Source: an uncultured Clostridia bacterium (GTDB lineage: Bacteria > Bacillota > Clostridia > Oscillospirales > Oscillospiraceae). Taken from it: a DNA stretch of 64,000 nucleotides. Below, piece after piece: positions 1 to 8,138 of this stretch; the first letter of the stretch is position 1, and each line of letters opens with the position of its first letter. Location of the stretch: assembly GCA_946628965.1 (NCBI GenBank), contig CAMOXI010000001.1:1-64000 (forward strand), read 5' to 3'. The position numbers and the translations under genes are program-made. Below the pieces are notes generated by a model. The model was not told where the DNA came from. It made no database searches and saw nothing but the letters and a program-made list of their open reading frames with translations.

Positions 1-53
1 GCGCCACCTTGCCAAGGTGGAGGTAGCGAGTTCGAGCCTCGTTGCCCGCTCCA
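1..53 (+). tRNA. tRNA-Gly(GCC), 5' end outside window
   Basis: The 3' part of a tRNA. The anticodon stem CCACC/GGTGG encloses the loop TTGCCAA, giving anticodon GCC at 12-14. The T arm has GCGAG, loop TTCGAGC, CTCGT, and the acceptor strand ends in a discriminator T and an encoded CCA at 51-53. The D arm and the 5' acceptor strand lie before the window. Confidence 0.93.
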
Positions 54-58
54 TATAA

Positions 59-89
59 AGCCTATCGCTTCGGCGATAGGCTTTTTCTT
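59..89 (+). terminator. Rho-independent terminator after tRNA-Gly
   Basis: Stem AGCCTATCGC, loop TTCG, GCGATAGGCT, followed directly by a T-rich tract. It lies between the two tRNA genes, so the pair is probably not one simple transcript, or is only partly read through. Confidence 0.8.
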
Positions 90-97
90 TATCCTCT

Positions 98-180
98 GCG
101 GGTATGGTGGAATTGGCAGACACGCTGGATTTAGGTTCCAGTGGGCAACCGTGCAGGTTCAAGTCCTGTTACCCGCACCA
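98..180 (+). tRNA. tRNA-Leu(UAG)
   Basis: A complete 83-nt class II tRNA with the long variable arm expected of leucine tRNA. The acceptor strand starts GCGGGTA and ends TACCCGC-ACCA with encoded CCA. The anticodon stem CTGGA/TCCAG encloses TTTAGGT, so the anticodon is UAG. Confidence 0.96.
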
Positions 181-224
181 GAAAAGGCACCCGAAAGGGT
201 GCCTTTTCTGGTGCGGGTAACAGG
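165..224 (+). repeat. Perfect 28-bp inverted repeat spanning the tRNA-Leu 3' end and its terminator
   Basis: Bases 165-192 and 197-224 are perfect reverse complements around a GAAA loop. The inner part (182-209, AAAAGGCACCC/GGGTGCCTTTT) works as a rho-independent terminator for tRNA-Leu. The outer part is an inverted copy of the last 16 bases of the tRNA gene, which a terminator does not need. Confidence 0.9.
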
Positions 225-310
225 CAATGAAGAATCTGCTCACGCGAAGCATGATTGCAGCGACAGGCTTTGTGGGACTTTGTCCGACCGATCCATTTCC
301 GCGTCTTCAC

Positions 311-358
311 AATTCTTAAGAATTTTTATGCGCCAAAACCGCCGGTTTGGCGTATAAA
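311..358 (+). promoter_or_regulatory. Palindromes upstream of the secreted-protein gene
   Basis: A 14-bp perfect palindrome AATTCTTAAGAATT (311-324) is followed by an inverted repeat with CGCCAAA (331-337) and TTTGGCG (346-352), then TATAAA (353-358), a possible -10 box without a good -35. The position, about 85 bp before the start codon at 441, suits a regulated promoter. No regulator can be named. Confidence 0.35.
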
Positions 359-440
359 CTATAGAAACAAAAGCTTTCCTCTTTCGTCTGAAAGGACGGA
401 GCTTTGATAGTCTCTGAGATTATGAAATGGAGAGAACGGA

Positions 441-1604
441 ATGAAGAACACTGTGAAATCGGTTTTTTCCCTGGCTCTTGCGCTTTGCCTGCTCCTCAGC
501 CTCGGCGGAACTTACGCCTTCGCCGCGGAGGACAGCAGCCGCCCGGTGGAGATCAAGGCCTCCAGCGAGAATGTGAATCGCAGTTATGGCAGCGTCAGCG
601 CCGAGATCAGCGACGCGCTGTCTTCCAATAATGTGCTGGGCGTCAACGCGGAACACGGCCATACGGCCGAAGTGAGCGCCGAGAGCATCACCGCCAGCGG
701 CGGCTTCCCCACCGCGCTTTTCCTCTGCGGCAGCGACAGCGGCAGCCGGGCAAGCGTCACGGTGGCAAACGGCATCTCTTCCAGCGGCCTGGATACGGCC
801 TTCGGTGCCTCTGTCAGCAGCTTTGACGGCGGCGCGTCCGTCCTGCGCGTGAACGCGGGCGGCATCGAGGCCCGGTCGGACGAATACGCCTTCGGCCTGC
901 ACGCCAGATCCTTCGGCCCGGGTAACATCGACCTGAACGTCAACGGAGATGTGACGGCCAGCGGCGGGACCCAGGCCCGCGCGGTCTTCCTCGCCGCCCC
1001 CGAGAGCGGCAGCCTCCGCGCAGAGGTGACCGGTAAGGTCTCGGCCTCCGGCGGCAGCGACAGCGCCGGCGCGGAGATCGAGCTGGGCGAGGACAGCAGC
1101 GGCAGCCTGCTCTTTCGCGTGAACGGCGATCTGAGCTGCAGCAAGACCGCCCTGACCATCCGCAATGCCTCCACCCGGGCGCAGGCCACCATCGTGGTGG
1201 ACGGCACCATCAAGGGCGGCGTGAGCGCCGTAAAGATCTCGGACCGGGAGAACATCGACAATCTCCGCCTCTTCGCCTGGAAGATCAGCCGCGACGACCA
1301 GGGCAACACGGTGTCCTGCGGCAGCGGCGCTGCCGGCGAAATGCAGAAGGCGGTCGGCTACATCATCCACGCCTCGGCCCCGGCGGGCGTGACGCTGCGC
1401 GTCGCGGGCGTCAGCTACGAGCAGGAACTGGGGATCTACACCGCCACGGAAGGCAGCCAGATCACGCTCTACCCCGAGGCCTCCGGCGGTAAAATCGCCG
1501 CGGTGTACAACGGCGACTACGCCCTCAAGCAGGGGGACGACGGCGGCTATAGCCTGACCGTTCCCAGAGGCGGCGGCGTTGAACTGCGGGTCGAGCTTGC
1601 GTAA
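441..1604 (+). CDS. Secreted protein with beta-helix-like repeats, function unknown
   Basis: A 387-residue exported protein. Residues 1-29 form a signal peptide with a long Leu/Ala core and a likely cleavage site near AFA-A. The mature part is rich in Ser, Gly, Ala, Val and Asn. From about residue 60 to 270 it shows loosely repeating units of about 25-35 residues in which a short V-x-V-N-G-type strand is followed by an ASGG-type turn, as in right-handed beta-helix surface proteins. Residues 300-387 look like a separate beta-rich domain. There is no sortase motif, catalytic motif or membrane anchor, so it is probably released or loosely wall-bound. The ATG at 441 has GGAGAG upstream. It is a single gene between tRNA-Leu and a strong terminator. 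I do not recognise a named family. Confidence 0.75.
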   Translation: MKNTVKSVFSLALALCLLLSLGGTYAFAAEDSSRPVEIKASSENVNRSYGSVSAEISDALSSNNVLGVNAEHGHTAEVSAESITASGGFPTALFLCGSDSGSRASVTVANGISSSGLDTAFGASVSSFDGGASVLRVNAGGIEARSDEYAFGLHARSFGPGNIDLNVNGDVTASGGTQARAVFLAAPESGSLRAEVTGKVSASGGSDSAGAEIELGEDSSGSLLFRVNGDLSCSKTALTIRNASTRAQATIVVDGTIKGGVSAVKISDRENIDNLRLFAWKISRDDQGNTVSCGSGAAGEMQKAVGYIIHASAPAGVTLRVAGVSYEQELGIYTATEGSQITLYPEASGGKIAAVYNGDYALKQGDDGGYSLTVPRGGGVELRVELA

Positions 1605-1618
1605 AGCAGAACATAACA

Positions 1619-1656
1619 GAATTGCGTGAAGGTTCGGCCTTCACGCAATTCTTTTG
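1619..1656 (+). terminator. Rho-independent terminator
   Basis: GAATTGCGTGAAG and CTTCACGCAATTC pair around a short GC loop and are followed by TTTT. It closes the secreted-protein gene and separates it from the murT promoter. Confidence 0.85.
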
Positions 1657-1688
1657 CATTTTACCAAAGATTCCTGCGCGCAGCCTTA

Positions 1689-1717
1689 TTGCAGGGAACA
1701 CGCGCATATGTTATAAT
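1689..1717 (+). promoter_or_regulatory. Promoter of murT-gatD-dus
   Basis: TTGCAG (1689-1694), 17-bp spacer, TATAAT (1712-1717): a near-consensus sigma-A promoter about 50 bp before the murT start. Confidence 0.75.
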
Positions 1718-1768
1718 AACTCTTCAGTGGCGCGCTGCGCCGAACCCGATTGTAACAGGAGTCTTTCT

Positions 1769-3139
1769 ATGACGATCCGTGCTTTTTTTGCCATCCTGCT
1801 CTGTAAGCTGCTGCGCTTTGCCTCCCGCGTGCTGCACCGGGGCGGCACAGCCATGCCCGGCCGCTTTGCGCTGAAGCTTTGCCCCGATCTGCTGGATCTG
1901 CTGGCCTGCCAGGTGAAAACCGTGACCATCACCGGTACCAACGGCAAGACCACCAGCGCCCGCATGATCGAGGAGGCCTTTGCCGAGCAGGGGCTTTCCT
2001 ATCTGGCCAACCGCTCCGGCGCAAACCTGATCGACGGCATCACCACCGAGTTCGTGATGAACAGCACGCTCTTCGGAAAAGTGAAGAAGGACTACGCCGT
2101 CATCGAGTGCGACGAGGCCGCGGCCCGCAAGGTGTTTCCGCGCCTGAAGCCCCGGGTGGTCGTGGTGACGAATCTGTTTCGCGATCAGCTGGACCGCTAC
2201 GGCGAGGTGACCCACACGCTGGAAAATATCCGTGAGGCGCTCAAGGGCGCGCCGGAGGCGCTGCTGTGCCTGAACGCCGACTGTTCGCTTACGGCCTCTC
2301 TGGCCGACGATCTGCCCAACAAGGTGCGCTGGTTCGGCATTGAGAAGGGGGCGGCCCCCTCCCGCGAAAAGCCTGAGATCTCCGACGCCACGCACTGCAT
2401 CCGCTGCAAGACCGAGTATGAGTACGACTACATCAGCTACGGCCACCTGGGCGGCTTCCGCTGCCCCAAGTGCGGCTATCGCCGCCATAAGGCCGATTAC
2501 GCGGTAGTCGATATCGTAGAGCAGCGGCCCGACGGCAGCGACATCGTTATGGAGGTCGGGGGCGAAAAGCAGCTGGTCACGGTGAACCTGCCAGCCATGT
2601 ACAATATCTATAACGCTGCCGGGGCCGTCGCCGCGGTGAGCGAAATGGGCCTGGGCGTCAAAGCGGCCGTGGACGCGCTGGCGAAGTTCCACTGCGGCTT
2701 CGGGCGCATGGAGACCTTCGACCTGGCCGGCGGCACCCGCATGATGCTGGTCAAGAACCCCGCGGGCTGCAACCAGGTGATCGAGTACCTGCAGACCATG
2801 AAGGAGAAATTTGTGCTGGTCATCTGCCTCAACGACAGGGCTGCCGACGGGCGGGATATCTCCTGGATCTGGGACGCGGACTTTGAGGGCCTGCGCGCCC
2901 TGGCCGGGCGGCTGGATCAGGTGATCGTCTCCGGCGACAGGGCCGAGGATATGCGCGTGCGCATCAAATACGCAGGCGTGGACGACAGCTTCATCCGCGT
3001 GGAGCGGGATTACGAGACCCTGGTGCGCTCCCTCGAGCAGGAGACGCGGCCTGTCTGCATGATGCCAACCTACACCGCAATGCTGGAGCTGCGGCAGACC
3101 GTGATCCGCCACTGCGGCGGAGAAGAATTCTGGAATTGA
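1769..3139 (+). CDS. murT: Lipid II isoglutaminyl synthase, MurT subunit
   Basis: The Mur-ligase-like subunit that, with GatD, amidates the alpha-carboxyl of D-Glu in the lipid II stem peptide at the cytoplasmic membrane face. The P-loop TGTNGKTT is at residues 55-62 and is followed by the central Mur ligase domain. A Cys4 zinc ribbon (CIRC, then CPKCG) lies at about 210-232, the insertion typical of MurT. The C-terminal DUF1727 region follows and ends near residue 450. I chose the ATG at 1769 because AGGAG lies 8 bp upstream and the promoter is at 1689-1717; the open frame runs further upstream but crosses the promoter. The product has 456 residues, normal for the family. First gene of a three-gene operon with gatD 12 bp downstream. 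Confidence 0.95.
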   Translation: MTIRAFFAILLCKLLRFASRVLHRGGTAMPGRFALKLCPDLLDLLACQVKTVTITGTNGKTTSARMIEEAFAEQGLSYLANRSGANLIDGITTEFVMNSTLFGKVKKDYAVIECDEAAARKVFPRLKPRVVVVTNLFRDQLDRYGEVTHTLENIREALKGAPEALLCLNADCSLTASLADDLPNKVRWFGIEKGAAPSREKPEISDATHCIRCKTEYEYDYISYGHLGGFRCPKCGYRRHKADYAVVDIVEQRPDGSDIVMEVGGEKQLVTVNLPAMYNIYNAAGAVAAVSEMGLGVKAAVDALAKFHCGFGRMETFDLAGGTRMMLVKNPAGCNQVIEYLQTMKEKFVLVICLNDRAADGRDISWIWDADFEGLRALAGRLDQVIVSGDRAEDMRVRIKYAGVDDSFIRVERDYETLVRSLEQETRPVCMMPTYTAMLELRQTVIRHCGGEEFWN

Positions 3140-3151
3140 TTCGGTGATACT

Positions 3152-3877
3152 ATGGAACTGAGAATATGTCATATGTACCCCGACGTGCTGAACCTCTACG
3201 GCGACCGGGGCAACGTCATGTGTATGCAGAAGCGCCTCGAATGGCGCGGCATTGAGAATACCGTCACCCGCCTGCCCATCGGCTCCAAGGCGAATCTGGC
3301 CGACTTTGACCTGGTCTTCATCGGCGGCGGGCAGGACTTTGAACAGCAGGTGCTGCTGGAGGATCTGCACCGCGGCAAGGATCGGGAGATCCTCTCCGCT
3401 GTGGAGGACGGCCTGCCCTTCCTGACCATCTGCGGCGGCTACCAGATGATGGGCAACTACTACGAGACCTATGACGGCGTGCGCTGCGACTTTATCGGCG
3501 CGGTGGATCTCTACACCATCGGCTCAAAGCAGCGTATGATCGGCAACTATAAATACCAGTGCGGCCCGGAGTCCGGCGGCAGCATCGTGGTGGGCTTTGA
3601 AAACCACAGCGGCCAGACCTTCCTGGGCGAGGGCGTGCAGCCTCTGGGCAAGGTGCTCGCGGGCTTCGGCAACAACGGTCAGGACGGCACCGAGGGCGTG
3701 CGCTATCACAACCTCTTCGGCACCTACAGCCACGGGCCGCTGCTGCCCAAAAACCCGGCCCTCTGCGACCATATCCTGCTTACGGCCCTGCGGCGCAAGT
3801 ATGGCACGGCCGAGCTTGCCCCCCTGGACGACGCGGCGGAGCTGGCCGCCCACGACGAGATGGCGGCGAAGCTGTGA
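3152..3877 (+). CDS. gatD: Lipid II isoglutaminyl synthase, GatD glutaminase subunit
   Basis: A class I glutamine amidotransferase that hydrolyses glutamine and passes ammonia to MurT. The nucleophile Cys94 sits in the ICGGYQ elbow, the same position as in Staphylococcus aureus GatD. Arg128 matches the arginine shown there to be essential, and His194 in YSHGP is the catalytic histidine. The length of 241 residues is usual for GatD. It follows murT by 12 bp and its stop codon overlaps the GTG start of the next gene by 4 bp, so translational coupling is likely. Confidence 0.95.
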   Translation: MELRICHMYPDVLNLYGDRGNVMCMQKRLEWRGIENTVTRLPIGSKANLADFDLVFIGGGQDFEQQVLLEDLHRGKDREILSAVEDGLPFLTICGGYQMMGNYYETYDGVRCDFIGAVDLYTIGSKQRMIGNYKYQCGPESGGSIVVGFENHSGQTFLGEGVQPLGKVLAGFGNNGQDGTEGVRYHNLFGTYSHGPLLPKNPALCDHILLTALRRKYGTAELAPLDDAAELAAHDEMAAKL

Positions 3878-4845
3878 GCGAGAGCACGATGCATTTTTCC
3901 TTTGCGCCCATGGAGGGCGTCACCTCCTATCTGTACCGAAACGTCCACGCCGCCTGTTTTCCCGGCGTGGACCGCTATTATGCGCCCTTTATCGCGCCGG
4001 ACGGCAGCGGCCGCTTCAAGGGCAGCGCCCTGCGGGACATCCTGCCCGAAAATAACCGGGACATCGACCTGGTGCCCCAGGTGCTGTGCAACACGGCCGA
4101 GGCCTTTCTGGCGGTGAGCCGGGAGCTGGACGCCATGGGATACCGGGAAGTGAACCTGAACGCGGGCTGCCCTTCGGCCACGGTGGTGCCCAAGCACAAG
4201 GGCGCGGGCATGCTGGCCGATCTCCGGAGTCTGGACGACTTTCTCGCGGAGGTCTTCTCCCGCTGTGCGCTTTCGGTCTCGGTCAAGACCCGGATGGGCC
4301 TGCAGAGTACGTCGGAATTCCCGGCCATCCTGGAGATCTGCAACAAGTATCCCATTTCCGAGCTGATCATCCACGCCCGGGACCGGGCGGGCATGTACAA
4401 GAGCACACCGGATCTTGCGGCCTTCGCCGCAGCGTTCCCCGACAGCCGCGCGCCGGTCTGCTACAACGGCAATGTGGTGGATACGGAGAGCTTTTGGAAA
4501 GTTATGTCAACCAATCCGACGCTGTCACATGTGATGCTGGGCAGGGGAGCGGTGACGGATCCGGCGCTGTTTCGCGTTCTGCGCGGCGGGGCGGCGATGG
4601 AGAGTGCAGAGCTGAGGGGCTTTCTCGACCGGCTGGAGAGCGCCTTCCTGCAGGCGGGGCTGGGGGAGCACATCACCCTTGCCCGGCTCAAGGAAGTCTG
4701 GTACTATGTCATCTACAAGTTCCCGGGGGTGCAGAAGCAGCAGAAGGCGATCAACAAGAGCCGCGATCTCGCGGCCTATCGCGACGCGGTCTCGGCGCTC
4801 TTTGCCGCGGGGCTCTACGACCCCGCTGCGCCCTTTCGCGGATAG
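3874..4845 (+). CDS. tRNA-dihydrouridine synthase family protein
   Basis: An FMN-dependent TIM-barrel enzyme that reduces specific uridines of tRNA to dihydrouridine. Family signatures are APMEGVTS near the N-terminus, NAGCPSATV with the catalytic Cys, VSVKTRMG with the FMN/substrate Lys, IHARDR with the conserved His, and the glycine-rich phosphate-binding MLGRGAV near residue 225. The length of 323 residues is normal. The GTG at 3874 overlaps the gatD stop as GTGA; an ATG five codons later is an alternative start. Placement in a peptidoglycan operon has no obvious functional reason and is probably transcriptional convenience. Confidence 0.92.
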   Translation: MSESTMHFSFAPMEGVTSYLYRNVHAACFPGVDRYYAPFIAPDGSGRFKGSALRDILPENNRDIDLVPQVLCNTAEAFLAVSRELDAMGYREVNLNAGCPSATVVPKHKGAGMLADLRSLDDFLAEVFSRCALSVSVKTRMGLQSTSEFPAILEICNKYPISELIIHARDRAGMYKSTPDLAAFAAAFPDSRAPVCYNGNVVDTESFWKVMSTNPTLSHVMLGRGAVTDPALFRVLRGGAAMESAELRGFLDRLESAFLQAGLGEHITLARLKEVWYYVIYKFPGVQKQQKAINKSRDLAAYRDAVSALFAAGLYDPAAPFRG

Positions 4846-4894
4846 AACGGCTGTGATCCGGGAAAACTTCTTCTGCAATTGCGCCGAAATTCTC

Positions 4895-4922
4895 TTGACA
4901 TCTGAAAATGATTGTGTATAAT
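4895..4922 (+). promoter_or_regulatory. Consensus promoter of the glutathione peroxidase gene
   Basis: TTGACA (4895-4900), 16-bp spacer, TATAAT (4917-4922): both hexamers are perfect. The AT-rich stretch to the start codon contains an imperfect inverted repeat around ATTG-AAAG-CAAT (about 4926-4937), a possible repressor site. Confidence 0.82.
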
Positions 4923-4963
4923 TAGATTGAAAGCAATTAAAATAGAAATACGGAGGTTTGTTT

Positions 4964-5503
4964 ATGAACGTTTATGATTTTACCGTCAAGACCCGCAAGG
5001 GTGAAGAAGTCCCCCTCTCGAACTACAAGGGCCAGGTCCTGCTGATCGTCAACACCGCCACCGGCTGCGGCTTCACCCCCCAGTACAAGGAGCTGCAGGA
5101 GATCTACGACGCCGACCATGACAAGGGGCTCGAGATCCTGGATTTCCCCTGCAACCAGTTTGCCGACCAGGCGCCCGGCACCGACGAGGAGATCCACACC
5201 TTCTGCACCGGCCGCTTCGGCATCACCTTCCCCCAGTTTGCGAAGATCGACGTCAACGGCGAGAACGCCATCCCTCTTTACCAGTACCTGACTGCCAACA
5301 CCAGTTTTGACGGCTTCGGCGGCCCCATGGGCCTGCTGCTCTCCGGCGTGGTGAAGAAGATGGACAAGGATTACAAGAACAACGGCAACATCAAGTGGAA
5401 CTTCACCAAGTTCCTCATCGACCGCGAGGGCAACATCGTCTGCCGCATGGAGCCCACCATGTCCATGGACAAGGTCAGGGAAGCCGTCGAGAAGGTGCTG
5501 TAA
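4964..5503 (+). CDS. Glutathione peroxidase family thiol peroxidase
   Basis: A 179-residue cytoplasmic peroxidase of the GPx fold that reduces hydroperoxides. In bacteria of this type it usually uses thioredoxin rather than glutathione (family knowledge). The peroxidatic Cys35 lies in TGCGFTPQ, and the rest of the catalytic tetrad is visible as FPCNQF (Gln) and KWNFTKF (Trp, Asn). It is a Cys enzyme with no in-frame selenocysteine codon. The ATG at 4964 has GGAGG 7 bp upstream; a TTG two codons earlier is less likely. Single gene with its own consensus promoter, suggesting high or stress-induced expression. Confidence 0.93.
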   Translation: MNVYDFTVKTRKGEEVPLSNYKGQVLLIVNTATGCGFTPQYKELQEIYDADHDKGLEILDFPCNQFADQAPGTDEEIHTFCTGRFGITFPQFAKIDVNGENAIPLYQYLTANTSFDGFGGPMGLLLSGVVKKMDKDYKNNGNIKWNFTKFLIDREGNIVCRMEPTMSMDKVREAVEKVL

Positions 5504-5703
5504 GACCGTCTTCGGCAAAACAGCCTTGCAGCGTTTTTCTCCGCAGAGAAAAAGAATTACAATCGTTTTTTCCGGGGACATGTGCCTCGGAAAAAACTCT
5601 TCTCAGCCTGCCAGTGTGCGAGCGTCTCGCGCAAGCGAGTGCATGCAGCAGGCTGCAATCAAATCAAAAGGAAGCCAGGTGTCTGGCTTCCATTTGAAGG
5701 TAA
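5504..5703. other. Intergenic region with successive hairpins, no gene
   Basis: No convincing gene. Several separate inverted repeats follow one another: 5534-5541/5546-5553 (TTTTTCTC), 5565-5574/5588-5597 (GTTTTTTCCG), 5604-5611/5648-5655 (CAGCCTGC) with an inner CTCGC-GCAA-GCGAG, and 5671-5678/5683-5690 (GAAGCCAG). The region separates convergent genes. Small open frames here have no ribosome binding site and no recognisable product. Confidence 0.6.
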
Positions 5704-5734
5704 GAAAAAGGAGCGGGAAACCCGCTCCTTTTCC
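5704..5734. terminator. Bidirectional terminator
   Basis: AAAAGGAGCGGG-AAA-CCCGCTCCTTTT, with an A-run on the left and a T-run on the right, so it can stop transcripts from both sides. It serves glutathione peroxidase on plus and the cca-to-GNAT operon on minus. Confidence 0.8.
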
Positions 5735-5859
5735 TGTATGGGATGAGGACAAAATGAAAAAGATGAAAAACTGTCACTTGCAAGTATTATGATAAACGAC
5801 AGTTGTTACGGAAACAACCGAACTTTTGTTACGTGAATGTAAAATGATAAGTTAATGAT

Positions 5860-6672
5860 TCAATCGAAGGCCAGATCCCACACGCAGTCCTCCGGCAGGG
5901 CGCCGGGTTCGGCGGCGAGATAGGGGAGATCGCCTTTTTCGCCGGGCGTATAGAGCTTCACCCTGCGGCAGCCCATGGCGGCGCCCACGGCGGCGGCACA
6001 GAGGCGGCGGTCCCGCTCGTCCGGGCAGAGTACTTCCCGCAAAGCGGCCACATCCTCCTCCCGATAGGCGGCGGCAATGCCGTCCCCCACGGCGTAGAAG
6101 TCCCCGCCGAAACAGCGGCAGTTGACGGCCTCATAGCGCGCGGCGGCGGGGGAGAGCGTCAAGTGCGCCTTCCCTGCGAGGAATTCTTCCCGCCGGGCAT
6201 TGTATTCCTCTGCGGAAAGGCTGCTCACCATGGGGCCGGGGCGGACAGGGAGCGTCTCCTCCCGTCGGTACAGCGAGCAGCGGGTGCCGATCAGCTCCTC
6301 ATACCAGCCGTAGAGCGAGCGGCTCGCCGGCAAGGTGCAGACAAAGTCCGCGCCGAGAGCCCGGCCCAGCGCCGCGGCCTCCTTCGTAACGGCCATGCCG
6401 AGACCGCGACCGCGGTATTCCGGGTGCACGGCCACGGCGTAGAGATAGGCGGCGCGTTTTTCCCCCACGGTAAGGCCTGTGACGATATAGGCCGCGCCTG
6501 CGAGTTTTCCGTCCACAAAGGCGGCGACGCCGCTGCCCATCTCCGGCAGCAGGCGCAGAAAAGCGGCGGCCAGCTCCTCCGGATCCTCAAACACCCGGTG
6601 CCAGAGGGCGATCAGCGCCGCGTGATCCTCCGTGCGGATCTCACGGATCTCCGTTTTCCTTGACTCTTGCAA
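5860..6672 (-). CDS. GNAT family N-acetyltransferase
   Basis: A 270-residue acyltransferase. The acetyl-CoA binding motif A is clear at about residues 85-105 (AVHPEYRGRGLGMAV), following beta strands AAFVDGKLAGAAYIV. The C-terminal 130 residues are unlike a simple GNAT and may be a second, degenerate domain as in Eis-like proteins. The start is a TTG at 6672 with GGAGA 6 bp upstream; no ATG fits. The first 32 bp overlap the end of the upstream DUF2156 gene, so the two are likely coupled. The substrate cannot be told. Confidence 0.85.
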   Translation of the reverse strand: MQESRKTEIREIRTEDHAALIALWHRVFEDPEELAAAFLRLLPEMGSGVAAFVDGKLAGAAYIVTGLTVGEKRAAYLYAVAVHPEYRGRGLGMAVTKEAAALGRALGADFVCTLPASRSLYGWYEELIGTRCSLYRREETLPVRPGPMVSSLSAEEYNARREEFLAGKAHLTLSPAAARYEAVNCRCFGGDFYAVGDGIAAAYREEDVAALREVLCPDERDRRLCAAAVGAAMGCRRVKLYTPGEKGDLPYLAAEPGALPEDCVWDLAFD

Positions 6673-7552
6673 TGTATTTCTCCAGCAGATATTCGGGCCT
6701 GTAGCTGAGCTTGGACTGGCGCAGCGCCTCCAGGCCCATGTCGTCCTCCCGGTTGATGTACTCCAGCTTCGGGTATTTTGCCATGAGCATCCTCGTCAGC
6801 TCCCGGCATACCATGGGATAGGCGCCGTTCATCGTGATCTCGGCCTTCTCAAAGTGCACGTCGAAGCAGTCTTCGCTTGCCATCTCGCCCATGGAGAAGC
6901 CCACGATTTTCCCGTTGGCGTAGAGAACGCCGCCCTCCAGCCCCAGCTTTTCAAAAGCGGCAAAGGCGCGGATCAGCGCGTCATGCTCGAAGCTGATGCT
7001 GGGGTCCAGCCGGTCGTGATTCTCTTCGTTCCACTCCGCCAGCATGTCGAGACAGCCGGGGATGAGCTCGCGCGTCAGGGGCACGAACTGCCAGTCGTTT
7101 TCGGCCTCGAAGCGGTTGCAGTGGTTTTTCTTGCCGTGCATGGCCTTGCCGGAATAGGTGGCCAGCTTTTCGGCGCGGTAGATATAGTCGAAGTATTTCT
7201 CCTCCGGTTCAAAGGAAAAGCGGCCGGGGAACTCCGCCTCCAGCGCTTCCCTGTGCTCTTTTGTGATGCCTCGGATCACCAGCGGGTAGCCGCGGAAGTC
7301 GGCAAACTCCTGCAGCGCCTCGATGGCCGGGCGCAGAGGGCCGCTGCCGATGGGGAAGACGAAGGCGGGCTTGCCCTCGTAGCGGAGCTTGGTGAGCATC
7401 CGGTCGCCGCAGCGGCAGATCAGCTGCCGATAGTATTTGTCCCAGATATAGATGTTGCCGAAATTATAGTCGGCGGAGCGGCTGTTTTCTGCGCGGACGA
7501 TCTCGTCCACCCAGGGCTTGTCACACAGCGTGACGGTTTTGAAGGAAATCAT
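6641..7552 (-). CDS. DUF2156 domain protein (phosphatidylglycerol lysyltransferase C-terminal-like)
   Basis: A 303-residue soluble protein with the double-GNAT fold of DUF2156, related to the catalytic domain of MprF-type aminoacyl-phosphatidylglycerol synthases but without its membrane domain. Typical family stretches are YNFGNIYIWDKYY near the N-terminus, KKNHCNRFE in the middle and YINREDDMGLEALRQSK at the C-terminus. It probably transfers an acyl or aminoacyl group; the acceptor is unknown. It sits third in the minus operon cca, udg, DUF2156, GNAT, 7 bp after the glycosylase gene. Confidence 0.87.
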   Translation of the reverse strand: MISFKTVTLCDKPWVDEIVRAENSRSADYNFGNIYIWDKYYRQLICRCGDRMLTKLRYEGKPAFVFPIGSGPLRPAIEALQEFADFRGYPLVIRGITKEHREALEAEFPGRFSFEPEEKYFDYIYRAEKLATYSGKAMHGKKNHCNRFEAENDWQFVPLTRELIPGCLDMLAEWNEENHDRLDPSISFEHDALIRAFAAFEKLGLEGGVLYANGKIVGFSMGEMASEDCFDVHFEKAEITMNGAYPMVCRELTRMLMAKYPKLEYINREDDMGLEALRQSKLSYRPEYLLEKYIARVKENGDP

Positions 7553-7559
7553 AAAATGC

Positions 7560-8135
7560 TCAGTATGTCCGGGTACAGATCTCCCGGATCTCCTTTCTCA
7601 GTGCTCTCAGATCCATAAAGGCCTCCGGCCGCTTCGTGGGGTCGCGCAGCAGGGCGGAGGGGTGGAAGGTGGCCATATACATGCGCCCGTTCAGCGTGAA
7701 CCACTCGCCGTGCTCGCGCGTGATGCGGAAATCGTCCTTGATGATGCCCATGGCGGCGATGCGCCCCAGGCAGACGATGATCTTCGGGTCTACCAGCTGG
7801 ATCTGCCGGTCCAGCCAGTGGCGGCAGGCGGCCTGCTCCGTGGGCTGGGGGTCCCGGTTCCGGGGCGGGCGGCACTTGACCATATTGGCGATATAGACCT
7901 TGCTGCGGTCGAGGTCGATCATCTGCAGCATGTTGTCCAGGAGCTTGCCGGCGGGGCCCACAAAGGGGACACCCTGCAGGTCTTCCTGCTCACCGGGGCC
8001 TTCCCCGATGAACATGACCTCCGCCTCCGGATTGCCGACGCCGAAGACCAGCTTCGTCCGGGTCTCCCCCAGCGGGCAGCCCCGGCAGCCCAGACATTCA
8101 TGCTCCAGGCTTTCCCATTCTTCTCTGGTGCTCAT
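7560..8135 (-). CDS. Type 4 uracil-DNA glycosylase (4Fe-4S)
   Basis: Removes uracil from DNA to start base excision repair. The iron-sulfur cysteines are Cys14 and Cys17 in ECLGC and the later pair in VKCRPP and AACRHW. Motif 1 is GEGPGEQED at about residue 49, the central segment is [10 protein letters not shown], and motif 2 is FHPSALLR at about residue 163. At 191 residues the length is normal for family 4. The start has GGAGG 8 bp upstream, located inside the end of cca, with only 3 bp between the genes. Confidence 0.94.
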   Translation of the reverse strand: MSTREEWESLEHECLGCRGCPLGETRTKLVFGVGNPEAEVMFIGEGPGEQEDLQGVPFVGPAGKLLDNMLQMIDLDRSKVYIANMVKCRPPRNRDPQPTEQAACRHWLDRQIQLVDPKIIVCLGRIAAMGIIKDDFRITREHGEWFTLNGRMYMATFHPSALLRDPTKRPEAFMDLRALRKEIREICTRTY

Positions 8136-8138
8136 GGT

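Noticed and set aside
5526-5792. Small open frames of 80-100 codons after glutathione peroxidase
   Set aside because: They run through hairpin arms and the terminator, lack ribosome binding sites and have no recognisable sequence features.
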